Of a stretch of 63,138 nucleotides of DNA, positions 37,188 through 46,640 are shown one piece after another (positions within the stretch are counted from its first letter, which is position 1; every line of letters starts with the position of its first letter). The DNA lies in assembly GCA_934636905.1 (NCBI GenBank), contig CAKUBJ010000005.1:1-63138 (forward strand). The letters run 5' to 3'. This DNA comes from an uncultured Dysosmobacter sp. Its GTDB lineage: Bacteria > Bacillota > Clostridia > Oscillospirales > Oscillospiraceae. A model generated the notes under the pieces. It did no database searches and was not told the DNA's origin. It was given only the letters and a program-made list of their open reading frames with translations. The position numbers and the translations under genes are program-made.

Positions 37188-38324
37188 TTGAAAAAAGCAC
37201 TAGCCTTGACTTGTGCCATGACCATGGCGGCAAGCCTGTTCCTGACCGGATGCGGCGGCAGCGACTTCAGCTATACCAGCGGCTCCGATTCCAATTCCGG
37301 CAGCAGTAACGGCAGCGGCAGCGGAAAGCGTGTGGTAAACGTCTGCAGCTGGGGTGAATACATTGACGAGGACTTGATTTATCAATTCGAGGACGAAACC
37401 GGCATCAAGGTGAATTACCAGACCGCCGAGAGCAATGAAGCCCTGTACTCCCTGCTGAAAACCGGCGCCGGCGACTACGATGTCATCGTCCCTTCCGACT
37501 ATATGATCGCCCGTCTCATTGACGAGGATATGCTGGCGGAGCTGAATTACGACAACATCCCCAACTACGCCAAAATCGGCGAGCAGTACAAGAGCCTGAG
37601 CTTTGACCCGGAGAACAAATACACCGTCCCCTACACCTGGGGCACGCTGGGCATCATCTACAACACCACCATGGTGGACGAGGACATCACCAGTTGGGAC
37701 GCCATGTTCGACGAGAAGTACGCCGGCAATGTCCTGATGATCCGCAACTCCCGGGACGCGCTGGCCGCCGCCCTGCTGGATCTGGGATACAGCATCAACA
37801 CCACCGACGAGGCGCAGATCCGGGAAGCCTACGAGCTGCTGGCAGACGCCAAGAGCAAGGGCGTGTACCAGTCCTTTGTCATGGACGAGGTCTTCGGCAA
37901 GATGGAGGGCAGCAACGCCGCCATTGCCATGTACTACGCCGGTGACTACCTGACCATGCTGGACAACAACCCCGATCTGAAGTTCGTGGTGCCCAAGGAG
38001 GGCAGCAACTGGTTCGTGGACGCCATGTGCGTTCTGAAAACCGCTCAGCACAAGGAGGAGGCCGAGGCGTGGATCAACTTCATCGCCTCCACGGAGTCCA
38101 GCCTTGCCAACATGGACTACATTGGCTATGCCTCCCCCAATCTGGAGGCACTGGAGGGCTATCCCGCTTACTACGAGGAGACCTACGGCGAGCCTCTGGA
38201 CGAGGAGCGCTATGAGATCATGGCCGCTCCCGATGACGTGCTGGCCCGCTGCGAGCTGTATACCAACCTCCCCGCCGACACGCTGACGCTGTACAACGAT
38301 CTCTGGACGGAGCTGGGTATTTAA
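37188..38324 (+). CDS. potD: Spermidine/putrescine-binding lipoprotein PotD
   Basis: A 378-residue periplasmic-type binding protein anchored as a lipoprotein: MKKALALTCAMTMAASLF, then lipobox LTGC, then a Gly/Ser-rich linker. The mature domain starts VVNVCSWGEYIDEDL, with FEDETGIKVNYQT and YDVIVPSDYMI, as in PotD. It begins at TTG (37188), with GGAGGA 8 bases upstream; the overlapping ATG at 37180 is out of frame and closes after three codons. Last gene of the transporter operon. Confidence 0.94.
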   Translation: MKKALALTCAMTMAASLFLTGCGGSDFSYTSGSDSNSGSSNGSGSGKRVVNVCSWGEYIDEDLIYQFEDETGIKVNYQTAESNEALYSLLKTGAGDYDVIVPSDYMIARLIDEDMLAELNYDNIPNYAKIGEQYKSLSFDPENKYTVPYTWGTLGIIYNTTMVDEDITSWDAMFDEKYAGNVLMIRNSRDALAAALLDLGYSINTTDEAQIREAYELLADAKSKGVYQSFVMDEVFGKMEGSNAAIAMYYAGDYLTMLDNNPDLKFVVPKEGSNWFVDAMCVLKTAQHKEEAEAWINFIASTESSLANMDYIGYASPNLEALEGYPAYYEETYGEPLDEERYEIMAAPDDVLARCELYTNLPADTLTLYNDLWTELGI

Positions 38325-38335
38325 CAGAAACCGCA

Positions 38336-38353
38336 GTCCCGCCGACGCGGGAC
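38336..38353 (+). other. Intercistronic hairpin between potD and the thioesterase gene
   Basis: GTCCCGC and GCGGGAC pair across a 4-base loop just after potD. There is no T-run, so it is more likely a transcript-stabilising or partial-termination element than a full terminator. Confidence 0.4.
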
Positions 38354-38368
38354 GGAAAGGAACTAAGT

Positions 38369-38764
38369 ATGATTGAAATTGGCGCGAAGCTGACCGTTGA
38401 AAAGACGGTCACCCCGGAGCTCACCGCACAGGTGGCCGGTTCCGGCTTGCTGCCGGTGTTCGGCACCCCCTTTATGACGGCTATGATGGAAAATGCCGCA
38501 GCTGGCGTCCTCCAGCAGTATCTGGAGGAGGGCAAGGGCAGCGTGGGCACCCATCTGAATGTCTCCCATGACGCCCCTACCCCCGTGGGTATGAAGGTCT
38601 GGGCGGAGGCTGAGATCACCGCCGTTTCTGAAAACGGCAAGATGATCGACTTCGCCGTAAAGGCGTGGGACGAGAAGGGCCCCATCGGCGCAGGCACCCA
38701 CACCCGGGCGATCATCACCAATGACCGCTTTTTGACTCGCTGCAATGCCAAGCTGGATACCTGA
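38369..38764 (+). CDS. Hot-dog fold thioesterase (FlK-like)
   Basis: A 131-residue single-domain hot-dog protein resembling the fluoroacetyl-CoA thioesterase FlK family: LPVFGTPFMTAMMENAA, GTHLNVSHDAPTPVGMKVWAEAE and GAGTHTRAII. The Glu of MMENAA and the His/Thr positions match the family active-site region. The natural substrate of the many FlK-like proteins in gut Clostridia is unknown; a general acyl-CoA clean-up role is plausible. It follows potD after 44 bp and ends in a strong terminator. Confidence 0.88.
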   Translation: MIEIGAKLTVEKTVTPELTAQVAGSGLLPVFGTPFMTAMMENAAAGVLQQYLEEGKGSVGTHLNVSHDAPTPVGMKVWAEAEITAVSENGKMIDFAVKAWDEKGPIGAGTHTRAIITNDRFLTRCNAKLDT

Positions 38765-38784
38765 TCCGTCTCTTTCACGCAATT

Positions 38785-38819
38785 CAGGCCGCCCGAAGAT
38801 CCGGGCGGCCTGTTTTTTT
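38785..38819 (+). terminator. Intrinsic terminator after the thioesterase gene
   Basis: An 11-bp perfect stem (38785-38795 with 38802-38812) followed by seven T. Confidence 0.93.
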
Positions 38820-38839
38820 GATAACCGCTGATATTGTTC

Positions 38840-38867
38840 TTGTAATTTCCTCAAATTCTGCTATGAT
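38840..38867 (+). promoter_or_regulatory. Promoter for the DUF1622 gene
   Basis: TTGTAA (38840-38845), 16 bp, TATGAT (38862-38867); ATG at 38901 with GAGGAGG upstream. Confidence 0.6.
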
Positions 38868-38900
38868 ATCCTTAACGCAAACGTTTGAGGAGGGCACATA

Positions 38901-39233
38901 ATGACATTACTTGCAGTTCTGGAAGAGGGATTTCAGTTTCTTGTGCAATTCGGTGTTCTGTTTCTGGAGTGCGTAGGCGTGGCCGTACTGCTGGCGGCCG
39001 CAGTGCGGAGCATTGTGGGCTGTTTCCGGAAAGACCCCCATGTCCGCCTGATTCTGGCGCAGGGCATTGCTCTGGCACTGGAATTCAAGCTGGGCGGCGA
39101 GGTTCTCCGCACGGCCATCGTCCGGGAGCCTCAGGAACTGATTACGTTGGGTGCCATCATCCTCCTCCGGGGGGCGCTGACCTTCCTGATCCACTGGGAA
39201 ATCAAGAACGAGGAATCCCGGATCAGCGCCTGA
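38901..39233 (+). CDS. DUF1622 membrane protein
   Basis: A 110-residue protein with about three hydrophobic helices (15-40, 55-75, 83-100). The conserved core is VRLILAQGIALALEFKLGGEVLRTAI, then the ELITLGAIILLRGALTFLIHWE segment, which is DUF1622. No biochemical role is established. Monocistronic between its own promoter and a terminator. Confidence 0.88.
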   Translation: MTLLAVLEEGFQFLVQFGVLFLECVGVAVLLAAAVRSIVGCFRKDPHVRLILAQGIALALEFKLGGEVLRTAIVREPQELITLGAIILLRGALTFLIHWEIKNEESRISA

Positions 39234-39260
39234 ATCCCCTCAAGTAAATCCGGAAGATAG

Positions 39261-39290
39261 CAAAAACGGCCGCATCAGCGGCCGTTTTTG
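39261..39290. terminator. Bidirectional terminator between the DUF1622 gene and polC
   Basis: A perfect 13-bp inverted repeat (39261-39273 with 39278-39290) with an ATCA loop and A/T runs at both outer ends, serving both converging genes. Confidence 0.92.
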
Positions 39291-39311
39291 CTGTTTTCTG
39301 TCCGTTGGCAG

Positions 39312-42300
39312 TCAGAACAGGGTGATCTGGCTGGTGTCCGCCATGCCCGCGAAAGCGCCCAGCGCCTTCAGCTGCTCGATATGGGTCTTGGACAGCTTAT
39401 TGCAGCACATGGCAAACTCCTCGATGGAGATGAACTCCTTCCCCTTTCGCTTTTCCACCGTGTCCAGAGCCGCCGCCTCGCCTAAGCCGTGGACCGTCAC
39501 AAAGGGCGGCAGAAGGCCCTTTTCCGTGACGATAAACTTGGTGGCGTCCGACTTGTAGATGTTGATGGTGTCGAAATGGAAGCCCCGGAGATAGAACTCA
39601 TAGCACACCTCCAGCGTGGTCAGCAGGTTCTGCTCTACAGCGGTGGCGTCCTTGTTGTTTTCGATCTCCTTGATCTTCCGCTTCACCGCGTCCATGCCGG
39701 CACAGCAGTATTCCGCGTCAAATGCCTTGGCCCGGACGGAGAAAAAGGTGGCATAGAATGCCAGCGGCTCGTGAACCTTGTACCACGCAATGCGGAAGGC
39801 CATCATGACGTAGGCCACGGCGTGGGCCTTGGGGAACAGGTAGCCGATCTTGGCCAGAGACTCAATGTACCAGTCCGGCACATCGTGCTCCATCATGGCC
39901 TCCTCCCAGCCCTCGTCAAAGCCCCCCTTCTTCACCTTGCCCTTTCGGACTTTTTCCATGATCTTGAAACTCATTTTGGGATCCAGTCCCTTGGAGATCA
40001 GGTACAGCATAATGTCGTCACGGCAGCCCACGGTTTCCAGAACCGTAGCCGTGCCGCTGAGGATCAGCTCCCGGGCGTTGCCCATCCACACATCCGTGCC
40101 GTGGGAGAAGCCGGAAAGCCGCACCAGCGTGTTGAAGTCCCTGGGCTGGGTGTCGATAAGCATCTGCCGGGTGAAGCGGGTATTGAACTCCGGAATGGCC
40201 ACGGCGCCGGTGGGGCCGAGAATCGGGTCATTTTCATAGCCCAGCACCTTACTGGAAATGAAGATGGACATGGTGTCCGGGTCATCCAGCGGAATCTCGT
40301 GGGGGTCAACCCCGGTGAGATCCTGCATCATGCGCACCATGGTGGGGTCATCGTGTCCCAGCATATCCAGCTTCAGGATGTTGGCCTCCATGGAGTGGTA
40401 TTCAAAATGGGTGGTAATGGTGTCGGAATCGTCGGCATCCGCCGGGTGCTGCACCGGGCAGAAGTCCTCCATGTCCTTATCGTCCGGCACCACCACCAGT
40501 CCGCCGGGATGCTGGCCAGTGGTGCGGCGGACACCCACGCAGCCCTGCGTCAGGCGGTTTTCCTCCGCCCGGCAGGCCACGATGCCGTTTTCTTCCAGAT
40601 ATTTCTTCACAAAGCCGTAGGCGGTTTTTTCCGCCAGGGTACCGATGGTGCCCGCCCGGAACACCTGGGTTTCCCCGAACATCTCGATGGCATGGCGGTG
40701 GGCACGAGCCTGATATTCGCCTGAGAAGTTCAGGTCGATATCCGGCACCTTGCCGCCGCCGAAGCCAAGGAAGGTTTCAAAGGGGATGTCGAAGCCGTCC
40801 TTGACGTACTTGGTGCCGCAGACGGGGCACACCTTGTCCGGCATATCCGCGCCGCAGCCGTAGCTGCCGTCCAGAATGAACTCGCTGTTTTTGCACTTGG
40901 GGCAGCGGTAATGAGGCGGCAGGGAGTTGACCTCCGTAATGCCGGACATATAGGCCACCAGAGAGGAACCCACGGAGCCGCGGGAACCCACCAGATAGCC
41001 GCACTCGTTGCTGCGCTGCACCAGCTTCTGGGCGGACATATACACCACGTCGTATTTCCCCAGAATGCCGCTCAGTTCCACGTTCAGGCGGTCTACAATC
41101 AGCTGGGGCGGCTCCTCGCCGTACAGCCGGTGCACCTTTTCCCACACCAGCCGGTTCAGATCCTCCTCGGAGTTTTCCAGACGGGGCGGGAACAGTTCCG
41201 CCGGCAGCAGTTCAAAGGTTTCAATCTGATCCGCCACCAGCCGGGTGTTGGCCACCACCACCTCATAGGCCTTTTCTTTTCCCAGATAGCTGAATTCCTC
41301 CAGCATCTCCTGGGTGGTTTTGAAGTAAATGGGCAGGGGTTCGTTGGCGTCCGGGAATTTCTTGGAGGCCAGCAGGATATGGCGGTACACCTCGTCCTCC
41401 GGCTCCCGGAAGTGGACGTCCCCGGTGGCGCAGACAGGCTTGCCCAGTTCCTCCCCCAGCCGGACGATGGTGCGGTTGAACTCCCGCAGATCCTCCTCGC
41501 TCCGGGCGTCACCGTTGCGGAGCATGAAGGCGTTGTTGCACAGGGGCTGGATCTCCAGATAATCGTAGAAGGACGCAATGCGCTTCAGTTCCTCCCAGTC
41601 CTTGTGATCCACCACGGCCTTGAACAGTTCTCCTGCCTCACAGGCAGAGCCGATGATCAGCCCCTCCCGGTGGGCAATCAGTTCGCTTTTGGGAATGGTG
41701 GGCACCCGCTTGAAGTACTTCAGGTTGGAAGCGGAAATCAGCTGATAGAGATTTTTCAGCCCCACCTTGTTTCGCGCCAGAATGATGATGTGCTTGGGGA
41801 AGCGGTTGGACTTGCTGCCCAGGGGCCGCAGCTTTTCCATCTCCCCGTTCACCGCCTGTAAGGTGTGGATGTCCCGTTCGTGGAGCATCTTCCAGAAAGG
41901 AATCAGCATATAGCCTACGGTAGCGGCATCGTCACTGGCCCGGTGGTGGTTGAAAGCCGGCAGGTCCAGATGCTCCGCCACGATGTCCAGCTTGTATTTG
42001 CCCAGTTCCGGCAGCAGGTTCTGAGCCAGAATCAGGGAGTCCACATAGGTGGGGTCAAAGTCCAGTCCCACCTTTTTGCATCCCGCCCGGATGAAGCCGA
42101 TATCGAACTCCGCATTGTGCGCCGCCAGAGGGCGGCCGTTTACAAATTTCAGGAAATCCGTCAGCGCATCCTTCAGCTGGGGAGCGTCCTTCAGCATCTC
42201 GTCGGTAATGCCGGTGAGGCCGATAATCTCCGGTGTCAGGCGGCGGTTGGGATTCACGAAGGTCTGGAACCGCTCCGCGATTTCGCCGTTTTTCAGCACC

Positions 42301-43292
42301 ACGGCGCCGATTTCCGTAATGGCCTCCCGATCCACCTTCAGTCCGGTGGTTTCAATATCGAAGCAGACGAACTCATCGTCCAGACCGCAGTCGGCGCGGC
42401 CATGGACGGCAATCCGGTCGTCCACATTGTTGATAAAGTACCCTTCCACGCCGTAGAGAATCTTGATTTTGTCCCCGGCGGCGTGCCATGCGTCCGGGAA
42501 GGACTGAGCCACGCCGTGATCGGTGATGGCAATGGCGGGATGCCCCCAGCGGATGGCCTCCTTGATGACCTCCTTGGTGTCCGTCAGGGCGTCCATGTTA
42601 CTCATCTTGGTATGGAGGTGCAGCTCCACCCGCTTTACCGGTGCGGTGTCCTGCCGCTCCTCATGCTGGATGATGTTGATGTGGTACGGGTTCAGCTGGA
42701 TGTCCTTGCCGTCCCAGGTGGGTTCCATCTTCCCCTGCACGCAGAGCCACATCCCCGGGCTGATCTTCCCGTCCAGACCCTTGGCTTCCTTCTCCCCCAT
42801 GCTCTTGTGAATCGCCACGGAGCCGGTGTAGTCCGTCATTTCCACATGGAGCCGCCACATACCGGGGCGCCGGGTTTCCACGCACTCCACGGAGAATACC
42901 TTCCCCGCCACCGTGGCGTTCCCCATTTTCAGATCCAGCGTTTTCATTTCCACCGGCTGCGTCCTGACGGGGTTCCCCATCAGCACCGGCCCGGAGGGGC
43001 CTCCTCCCGCCGGAGCGGCAGACTCTGCCCGCCGCTGGGAGGGGGCCGGTTCTTCCTTCAGCGTGATGCTGAGTTTTAGCTCATTCAACCCATAGCCGCT
43101 GCGGATGGCGTCCCGCAGGCTGTCCAGTTCCGCCGGCTCCAGCGGGTGCTTCACCGTCACCGCCAGTTCCATGGAAAGGGTGTCCTGATGGATGCAGGCG
43201 CTGACCACCACCGCCCCCAGCAGCTTCAGCCGCAGCTCCGGGGAGAGCTGCAGCTGGGCAAACAATTCAAAAAACGGGATTTCTCTCGACAT
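39312..43292 (-). CDS. polC: DNA polymerase III alpha subunit, PolC type
   Basis: A 1326-residue Gram-positive replicative polymerase. Order: N-terminal domain, OB fold (about 110-210), PHP domain beginning VELHLHTKMSNMDALTD, an inserted DnaQ-like 3'-5' exonuclease (FDIETTGL), the rest of PHP, a zinc-binding segment (CPKCKN...CPVCGTKY), and palm with catalytic Asp in PDIDLNFSGEYQ, then fingers with helix-hairpin-helix. It is somewhat shorter than B. subtilis PolC (1437 residues) through a compact N-terminus. The ATG at 43292, with AGGGG 5 bases upstream, is preferred to an in-frame TTG at 43313. Last gene of a long operon. Confidence 0.97.
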   Translation of the reverse strand: MSREIPFFELFAQLQLSPELRLKLLGAVVVSACIHQDTLSMELAVTVKHPLEPAELDSLRDAIRSGYGLNELKLSITLKEEPAPSQRRAESAAPAGGGPSGPVLMGNPVRTQPVEMKTLDLKMGNATVAGKVFSVECVETRRPGMWRLHVEMTDYTGSVAIHKSMGEKEAKGLDGKISPGMWLCVQGKMEPTWDGKDIQLNPYHINIIQHEERQDTAPVKRVELHLHTKMSNMDALTDTKEVIKEAIRWGHPAIAITDHGVAQSFPDAWHAAGDKIKILYGVEGYFINNVDDRIAVHGRADCGLDDEFVCFDIETTGLKVDREAITEIGAVVLKNGEIAERFQTFVNPNRRLTPEIIGLTGITDEMLKDAPQLKDALTDFLKFVNGRPLAAHNAEFDIGFIRAGCKKVGLDFDPTYVDSLILAQNLLPELGKYKLDIVAEHLDLPAFNHHRASDDAATVGYMLIPFWKMLHERDIHTLQAVNGEMEKLRPLGSKSNRFPKHIIILARNKVGLKNLYQLISASNLKYFKRVPTIPKSELIAHREGLIIGSACEAGELFKAVVDHKDWEELKRIASFYDYLEIQPLCNNAFMLRNGDARSEEDLREFNRTIVRLGEELGKPVCATGDVHFREPEDEVYRHILLASKKFPDANEPLPIYFKTTQEMLEEFSYLGKEKAYEVVVANTRLVADQIETFELLPAELFPPRLENSEEDLNRLVWEKVHRLYGEEPPQLIVDRLNVELSGILGKYDVVYMSAQKLVQRSNECGYLVGSRGSVGSSLVAYMSGITEVNSLPPHYRCPKCKNSEFILDGSYGCGADMPDKVCPVCGTKYVKDGFDIPFETFLGFGGGKVPDIDLNFSGEYQARAHRHAIEMFGETQVFRAGTIGTLAEKTAYGFVKKYLEENGIVACRAEENRLTQGCVGVRRTTGQHPGGLVVVPDDKDMEDFCPVQHPADADDSDTITTHFEYHSMEANILKLDMLGHDDPTMVRMMQDLTGVDPHEIPLDDPDTMSIFISSKVLGYENDPILGPTGAVAIPEFNTRFTRQMLIDTQPRDFNTLVRLSGFSHGTDVWMGNARELILSGTATVLETVGCRDDIMLYLISKGLDPKMSFKIMEKVRKGKVKKGGFDEGWEEAMMEHDVPDWYIESLAKIGYLFPKAHAVAYVMMAFRIAWYKVHEPLAFYATFFSVRAKAFDAEYCCAGMDAVKRKIKEIENNKDATAVEQNLLTTLEVCYEFYLRGFHFDTINIYKSDATKFIVTEKGLLPPFVTVHGLGEAAALDTVEKRKGKEFISIEEFAMCCNKLSKTHIEQLKALGAFAGMADTSQITLF

Positions 43293-43319
43293 ATCTTCCC
43301 CTATCTTCCGCAAAAGCCG

Positions 43320-44357
43320 TTACAGCTTTTCAATTTCCTCCATCAATGCGTCTACAAGCCGCTCCTGAGGCACCTTGTAAAGGATTTTTCCTTTCCGGAA
43401 CACAATTCCCTCGCCATCGCCGCCGGCAATGCCCGCATCGGCGGCCGCGGCCTCTCCGGGACCGTTGACGGCGCAGCCCATCACCGCCACCGTAATGTTT
43501 TTCTTGCAGTCGGCCAGACGGCGCTCCACTTCCTCCGCCATGGGAATCAGGTCAATGCGGGTGCGGCCGCAGGTGGGGCAGGCAATGAGGTTGACCCCCT
43601 CTTTCCGCAGTCCCGCCGCCCGGAGAATCTTTTTGGCGGCGTAAATTTCCTCCACCGGGTCGGCGGTCAGCGTCACCCGGATGGTATCGCCGATGCCCAT
43701 GCACAGCAGGCCGCCGATGCCCATGGCGGACTTCACCATCCCCATGGAGGGCGTTCCCGCCTCCGTGACTCCCAGATGCAGGGGGTAATCCGTCTGCCGG
43801 CTCAGCAGCGTATAGGCCTGCATGGTCAGGGGGACGTCGGAGCACTTGACGGAAATGCAGATGTCGTCGAAATCAAAGCGGTTCAGCAGCCGCACATGAC
43901 CCATGGCGCTTTCCACCAGCGCCTCCGGCGTCACGCCGCCGTACTTCGCCCGCAGTTCCTTTTCCAGTGAGCCGCCGTTGACGCCGATGCGGATGGGGAT
44001 GTTCCGCCGGCGGCAGGCCTCCGCCACCGCCTTCACCTTCTCCTCACCGCCGATGTTGCCGGGGTTAATCCGCAGGGCGTCAATCCCCCGTTGGGCGCAC
44101 ATCAGCGCCAGCCTGTAATTGAAGTGGATGTCGGCAATCAGGGGGATGGAAATTCGCTCTTTGATTTTGTCCACCGCCATGGCGGCGGCCTCATCCGGCA
44201 CCGCCACCCGGATGATTTCGCATCCGGCCTGCTCCAGACCGTGAATCTGACGGACGGTGGCCTCCACGTCCTCCGTTTTCGTATTGCACATGGACTGGAT
44301 GGACACCGGCGCACTGCCGCCTACCGCCACCTGTCCTACCATCAGTTTTTTCGTCAT
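43320..44357 (-). CDS. ispG: 4-hydroxy-3-methylbut-2-enyl-diphosphate synthase IspG
   Basis: A 345-residue [4Fe-4S] enzyme reducing MEcPP to HMBPP. The TIM-barrel half has IADIHFNYRLAL and RINPGNIG; the C-terminal half has the cluster cysteines in CPTCGRTRIDL and MGCAVNGPGEAA. It lies 10 bp after rseP and 27 bp before polC. Confidence 0.97.
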   Translation of the reverse strand: MTKKLMVGQVAVGGSAPVSIQSMCNTKTEDVEATVRQIHGLEQAGCEIIRVAVPDEAAAMAVDKIKERISIPLIADIHFNYRLALMCAQRGIDALRINPGNIGGEEKVKAVAEACRRRNIPIRIGVNGGSLEKELRAKYGGVTPEALVESAMGHVRLLNRFDFDDICISVKCSDVPLTMQAYTLLSRQTDYPLHLGVTEAGTPSMGMVKSAMGIGGLLCMGIGDTIRVTLTADPVEEIYAAKKILRAAGLRKEGVNLIACPTCGRTRIDLIPMAEEVERRLADCKKNITVAVMGCAVNGPGEAAAADAGIAGGDGEGIVFRKGKILYKVPQERLVDALMEEIEKL

Positions 44358-44367
44358 ATGTTTCTGC

Positions 44368-45459
44368 CTACCTTATCAGCTTGAATACGTCCTGAAATGT
44401 CACCAGCAGCATGAAGCCCATCAGCAGGGCAAAGCCCGCCGTATTGACGGCCGCCTGATATTTTTCCGGAACCTTCCGCTTGAACAGCGCCATGGAAACG
44501 GCGTCCACCAGCAGGAAGAAAATCCGCCCGCCGTCCAGTGCCGGCAGGGGCAGCAGATTCATCACCGCCAGATTCACGGCAATCAGCGCCGCGAAGTAGG
44601 CAATGCTCTGCGCCGCGGCCAGCAGGCCGTTCTGGTTGTTGGCCTCTGCCGATTCCTGTGCCTCCGTGCCTACGTCCCGGATGGTGGTCACAATCCCCAC
44701 CGGGCCGCTGACGTCCCCCAGCCCGGCGCCGCCGGTCAGCAGCTGACCCAGACTGAACCACACCAGCTGCACGAAATCCAGCGTCTGATACCAGGTGTAC
44801 TGGATACGCTTCAGAGGGGAGGCCTCCACCGGCAGCCTGCCTACATACAATCCGAAGCCCTGATAGGGGTTCCCCGCCTGATCGGTGCAGGTCTGCCGGG
44901 GAATGTCCCGCACCGTGATGTGCCGCCCGTCCCGGATGACCTCAAGGTCGGCGGTATCGCCGGAATACCCCAGAAACATCTGGGCGTCCCCGCCAAGATA
45001 GGTGCGCCAGCCGTTGACCTTATAAATCCGGTCCCCGGCCATCAGGCCGTTTTCCCCGGTCTGGGACACCTCCGGCGCCAGTCCCTGAATGGCGTCCACA
45101 TAAAATGCCCCGGCACCGCTGAAGAGGATTGCCACAATCAGCAGTCCCGTCAGGAAGTTCATAAACGCCCCCGCCGCCAAAATCACCAGCTTTTTCCAGA
45201 AGCCCTGCCGGGTAAAGGCGCGGGCGTTTCCCGTGTCCGTGTCCTCTCCCTCCATGGCGCAGTAGCCGCCGATGGGCAGGATCCGGAAGGAATACGCCGT
45301 TTCCCCCTTCTGCCGGTGCCAGACGGCAGGCCCCATGCCGATGGAAAACTCGTTGACCTGTACGCCGCACAGCTTCGCCGCCAGAAAATGCCCCAGCTCA
45401 TGGACGGCAATCAGGATGCCGAAAATCAGAATGGCCGCAAGGATATAGACAACGCTCAT
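44368..45459 (-). CDS. rseP: Site-2 protease RseP/RasP
   Basis: A 363-residue intramembrane zinc protease. HELGHF (about residues 20-25) in the first helix supplies the metal ligands and catalytic Glu; NLLPLPALDGGR in a later helix carries the third ligand. A PDZ domain (about 125-210) lies between them. It cleaves anti-sigma factors or residual signal peptides. It overlaps dxr by 4 bp; the dxr-rseP-ispG trio is common in Clostridia. Confidence 0.95.
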   Translation of the reverse strand: MSVVYILAAILIFGILIAVHELGHFLAAKLCGVQVNEFSIGMGPAVWHRQKGETAYSFRILPIGGYCAMEGEDTDTGNARAFTRQGFWKKLVILAAGAFMNFLTGLLIVAILFSGAGAFYVDAIQGLAPEVSQTGENGLMAGDRIYKVNGWRTYLGGDAQMFLGYSGDTADLEVIRDGRHITVRDIPRQTCTDQAGNPYQGFGLYVGRLPVEASPLKRIQYTWYQTLDFVQLVWFSLGQLLTGGAGLGDVSGPVGIVTTIRDVGTEAQESAEANNQNGLLAAAQSIAYFAALIAVNLAVMNLLPLPALDGGRIFFLLVDAVSMALFKRKVPEKYQAAVNTAGFALLMGFMLLVTFQDVFKLIR

Positions 45460-46616
45460 GCATGACTCCTTGAAAATGCAGATTTTACGGCGGCCCGGGC
45501 CGCCTGATCCGCCGCCAGAATCTCCTCCAGCGACGGATTCTGCCGGACGCTCACCGCCGCCCGGGCGGCGGCTACCAGTCCGGAAATGTCATAAAAGCCG
45601 ATTTGCTCCGCCAGAAACAGCCGGACGGCCTCCTCGTTGGCACCGTTGAGAACGGCACAGGCGGTGCCCCCCTCCTCCGCCGCTTCCTCCGCCAGACGCA
45701 GGCACGGGAAGGTTTCCCGATCCGGCTCCTGAAAGGTCAGTGGCGGGCTGTTCAGCAGATCCAGCGGCGGGGCAGGATTCTCCCCCCGCTCCGGATACGT
45801 CATGGCGTAGCGGATGGGCAGGCGCATATCCGGCGTCCCCAGCTGTCCCAGCACCGCGCCGTCCCGGAACTCCACCATGGAGTGGACGATGCTCTGGGGA
45901 TGCACCACCACCGACACCTGAGAGAGAGGCAGGCGGTACAGCCGCATGGCTTCCATAACCTCCAGCCCCTTGTTCATCAGCGTGGCGCAGTCCACGGTGA
46001 TTTTCGGCCCCATGGTCCAGTTGGGATGCCGCAGGGCGTCCGCCTTTGTCATTTTTCCCACTTCTTCCCGGCGCATTCCCCGGAAGGGGCCGCCGGAGCA
46101 GGTGAGAATCAGCCGCCGGATCTCCCGCCGGTCTGCACAGCCCTGTAAGCACTGAAAAATGGCGGAATGCTCGCTGTCCACCGGAATGATTTCCGCCCCC
46201 CAGCGCGCCGCCTCGTCCATCACCAGTTCCCCGGCACACACCAGCGTCTCCTTGTTGGCCAGGGCAATGCGCTTCTTCTCCCGGATGGCGGCCAGCGTGG
46301 GACGCAGTCCCACCATGCCCACCACGGCGGTCACCACGGTATCCGCCTCCGGCAGGGCGGCGGCTTCCGCCAGAGCGTCTGTACTGGCCAGCACCTTTAC
46401 AGACATGTCCTGCAAACGGATTGCCAGTTCTTTTGCGGCGGCTTCATTGGTCATCACCGCCAGCTTTGGCCGGAATTTCCGGCACTGAGCCTCCATCCGC
46501 TCCACATTGGTATCGGCGGTCAGTGCCGCTGCCCGCAGCCCCAGCTGCGCCGCCACGTCCAGCGTCTGGCGGCCGATGGAGCCGGTGGAGCCAAGTATTG
46601 AAATCGTATTCGTCAT
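45456..46616 (-). CDS. dxr: 1-deoxy-D-xylulose 5-phosphate reductoisomerase
   Basis: A 386-residue NADPH enzyme making MEP from DXP, the first committed step of the MEP pathway. Cofactor loop ILGSTGSIGRQTLDV; NKETLVCAGELVM; metal site in PVDSEHSAIFQ; ACSGGPF-type loop as LTCSGGPFRG; and substrate motif HPNWTMGPKITVD are all present. Confidence 0.97.
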   Translation of the reverse strand: MTNTISILGSTGSIGRQTLDVAAQLGLRAAALTADTNVERMEAQCRKFRPKLAVMTNEAAAKELAIRLQDMSVKVLASTDALAEAAALPEADTVVTAVVGMVGLRPTLAAIREKKRIALANKETLVCAGELVMDEAARWGAEIIPVDSEHSAIFQCLQGCADRREIRRLILTCSGGPFRGMRREEVGKMTKADALRHPNWTMGPKITVDCATLMNKGLEVMEAMRLYRLPLSQVSVVVHPQSIVHSMVEFRDGAVLGQLGTPDMRLPIRYAMTYPERGENPAPPLDLLNSPPLTFQEPDRETFPCLRLAEEAAEEGGTACAVLNGANEEAVRLFLAEQIGFYDISGLVAAARAAVSVRQNPSLEEILAADQAARAAVKSAFSRSHA

Positions 46617-46640
46617 GGTCTGTCCTCTATGTCTTTTCGT

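Noticed and set aside
37180..37191. Tiny ATG-ATC-AAT-TGA frame overlapping the potD TTG start as an upstream regulatory ORF
   Set aside because: The GGAGGA is immediately adjacent to this ATG with no spacing but sits ideally for the TTG, so it is unlikely to be translated.
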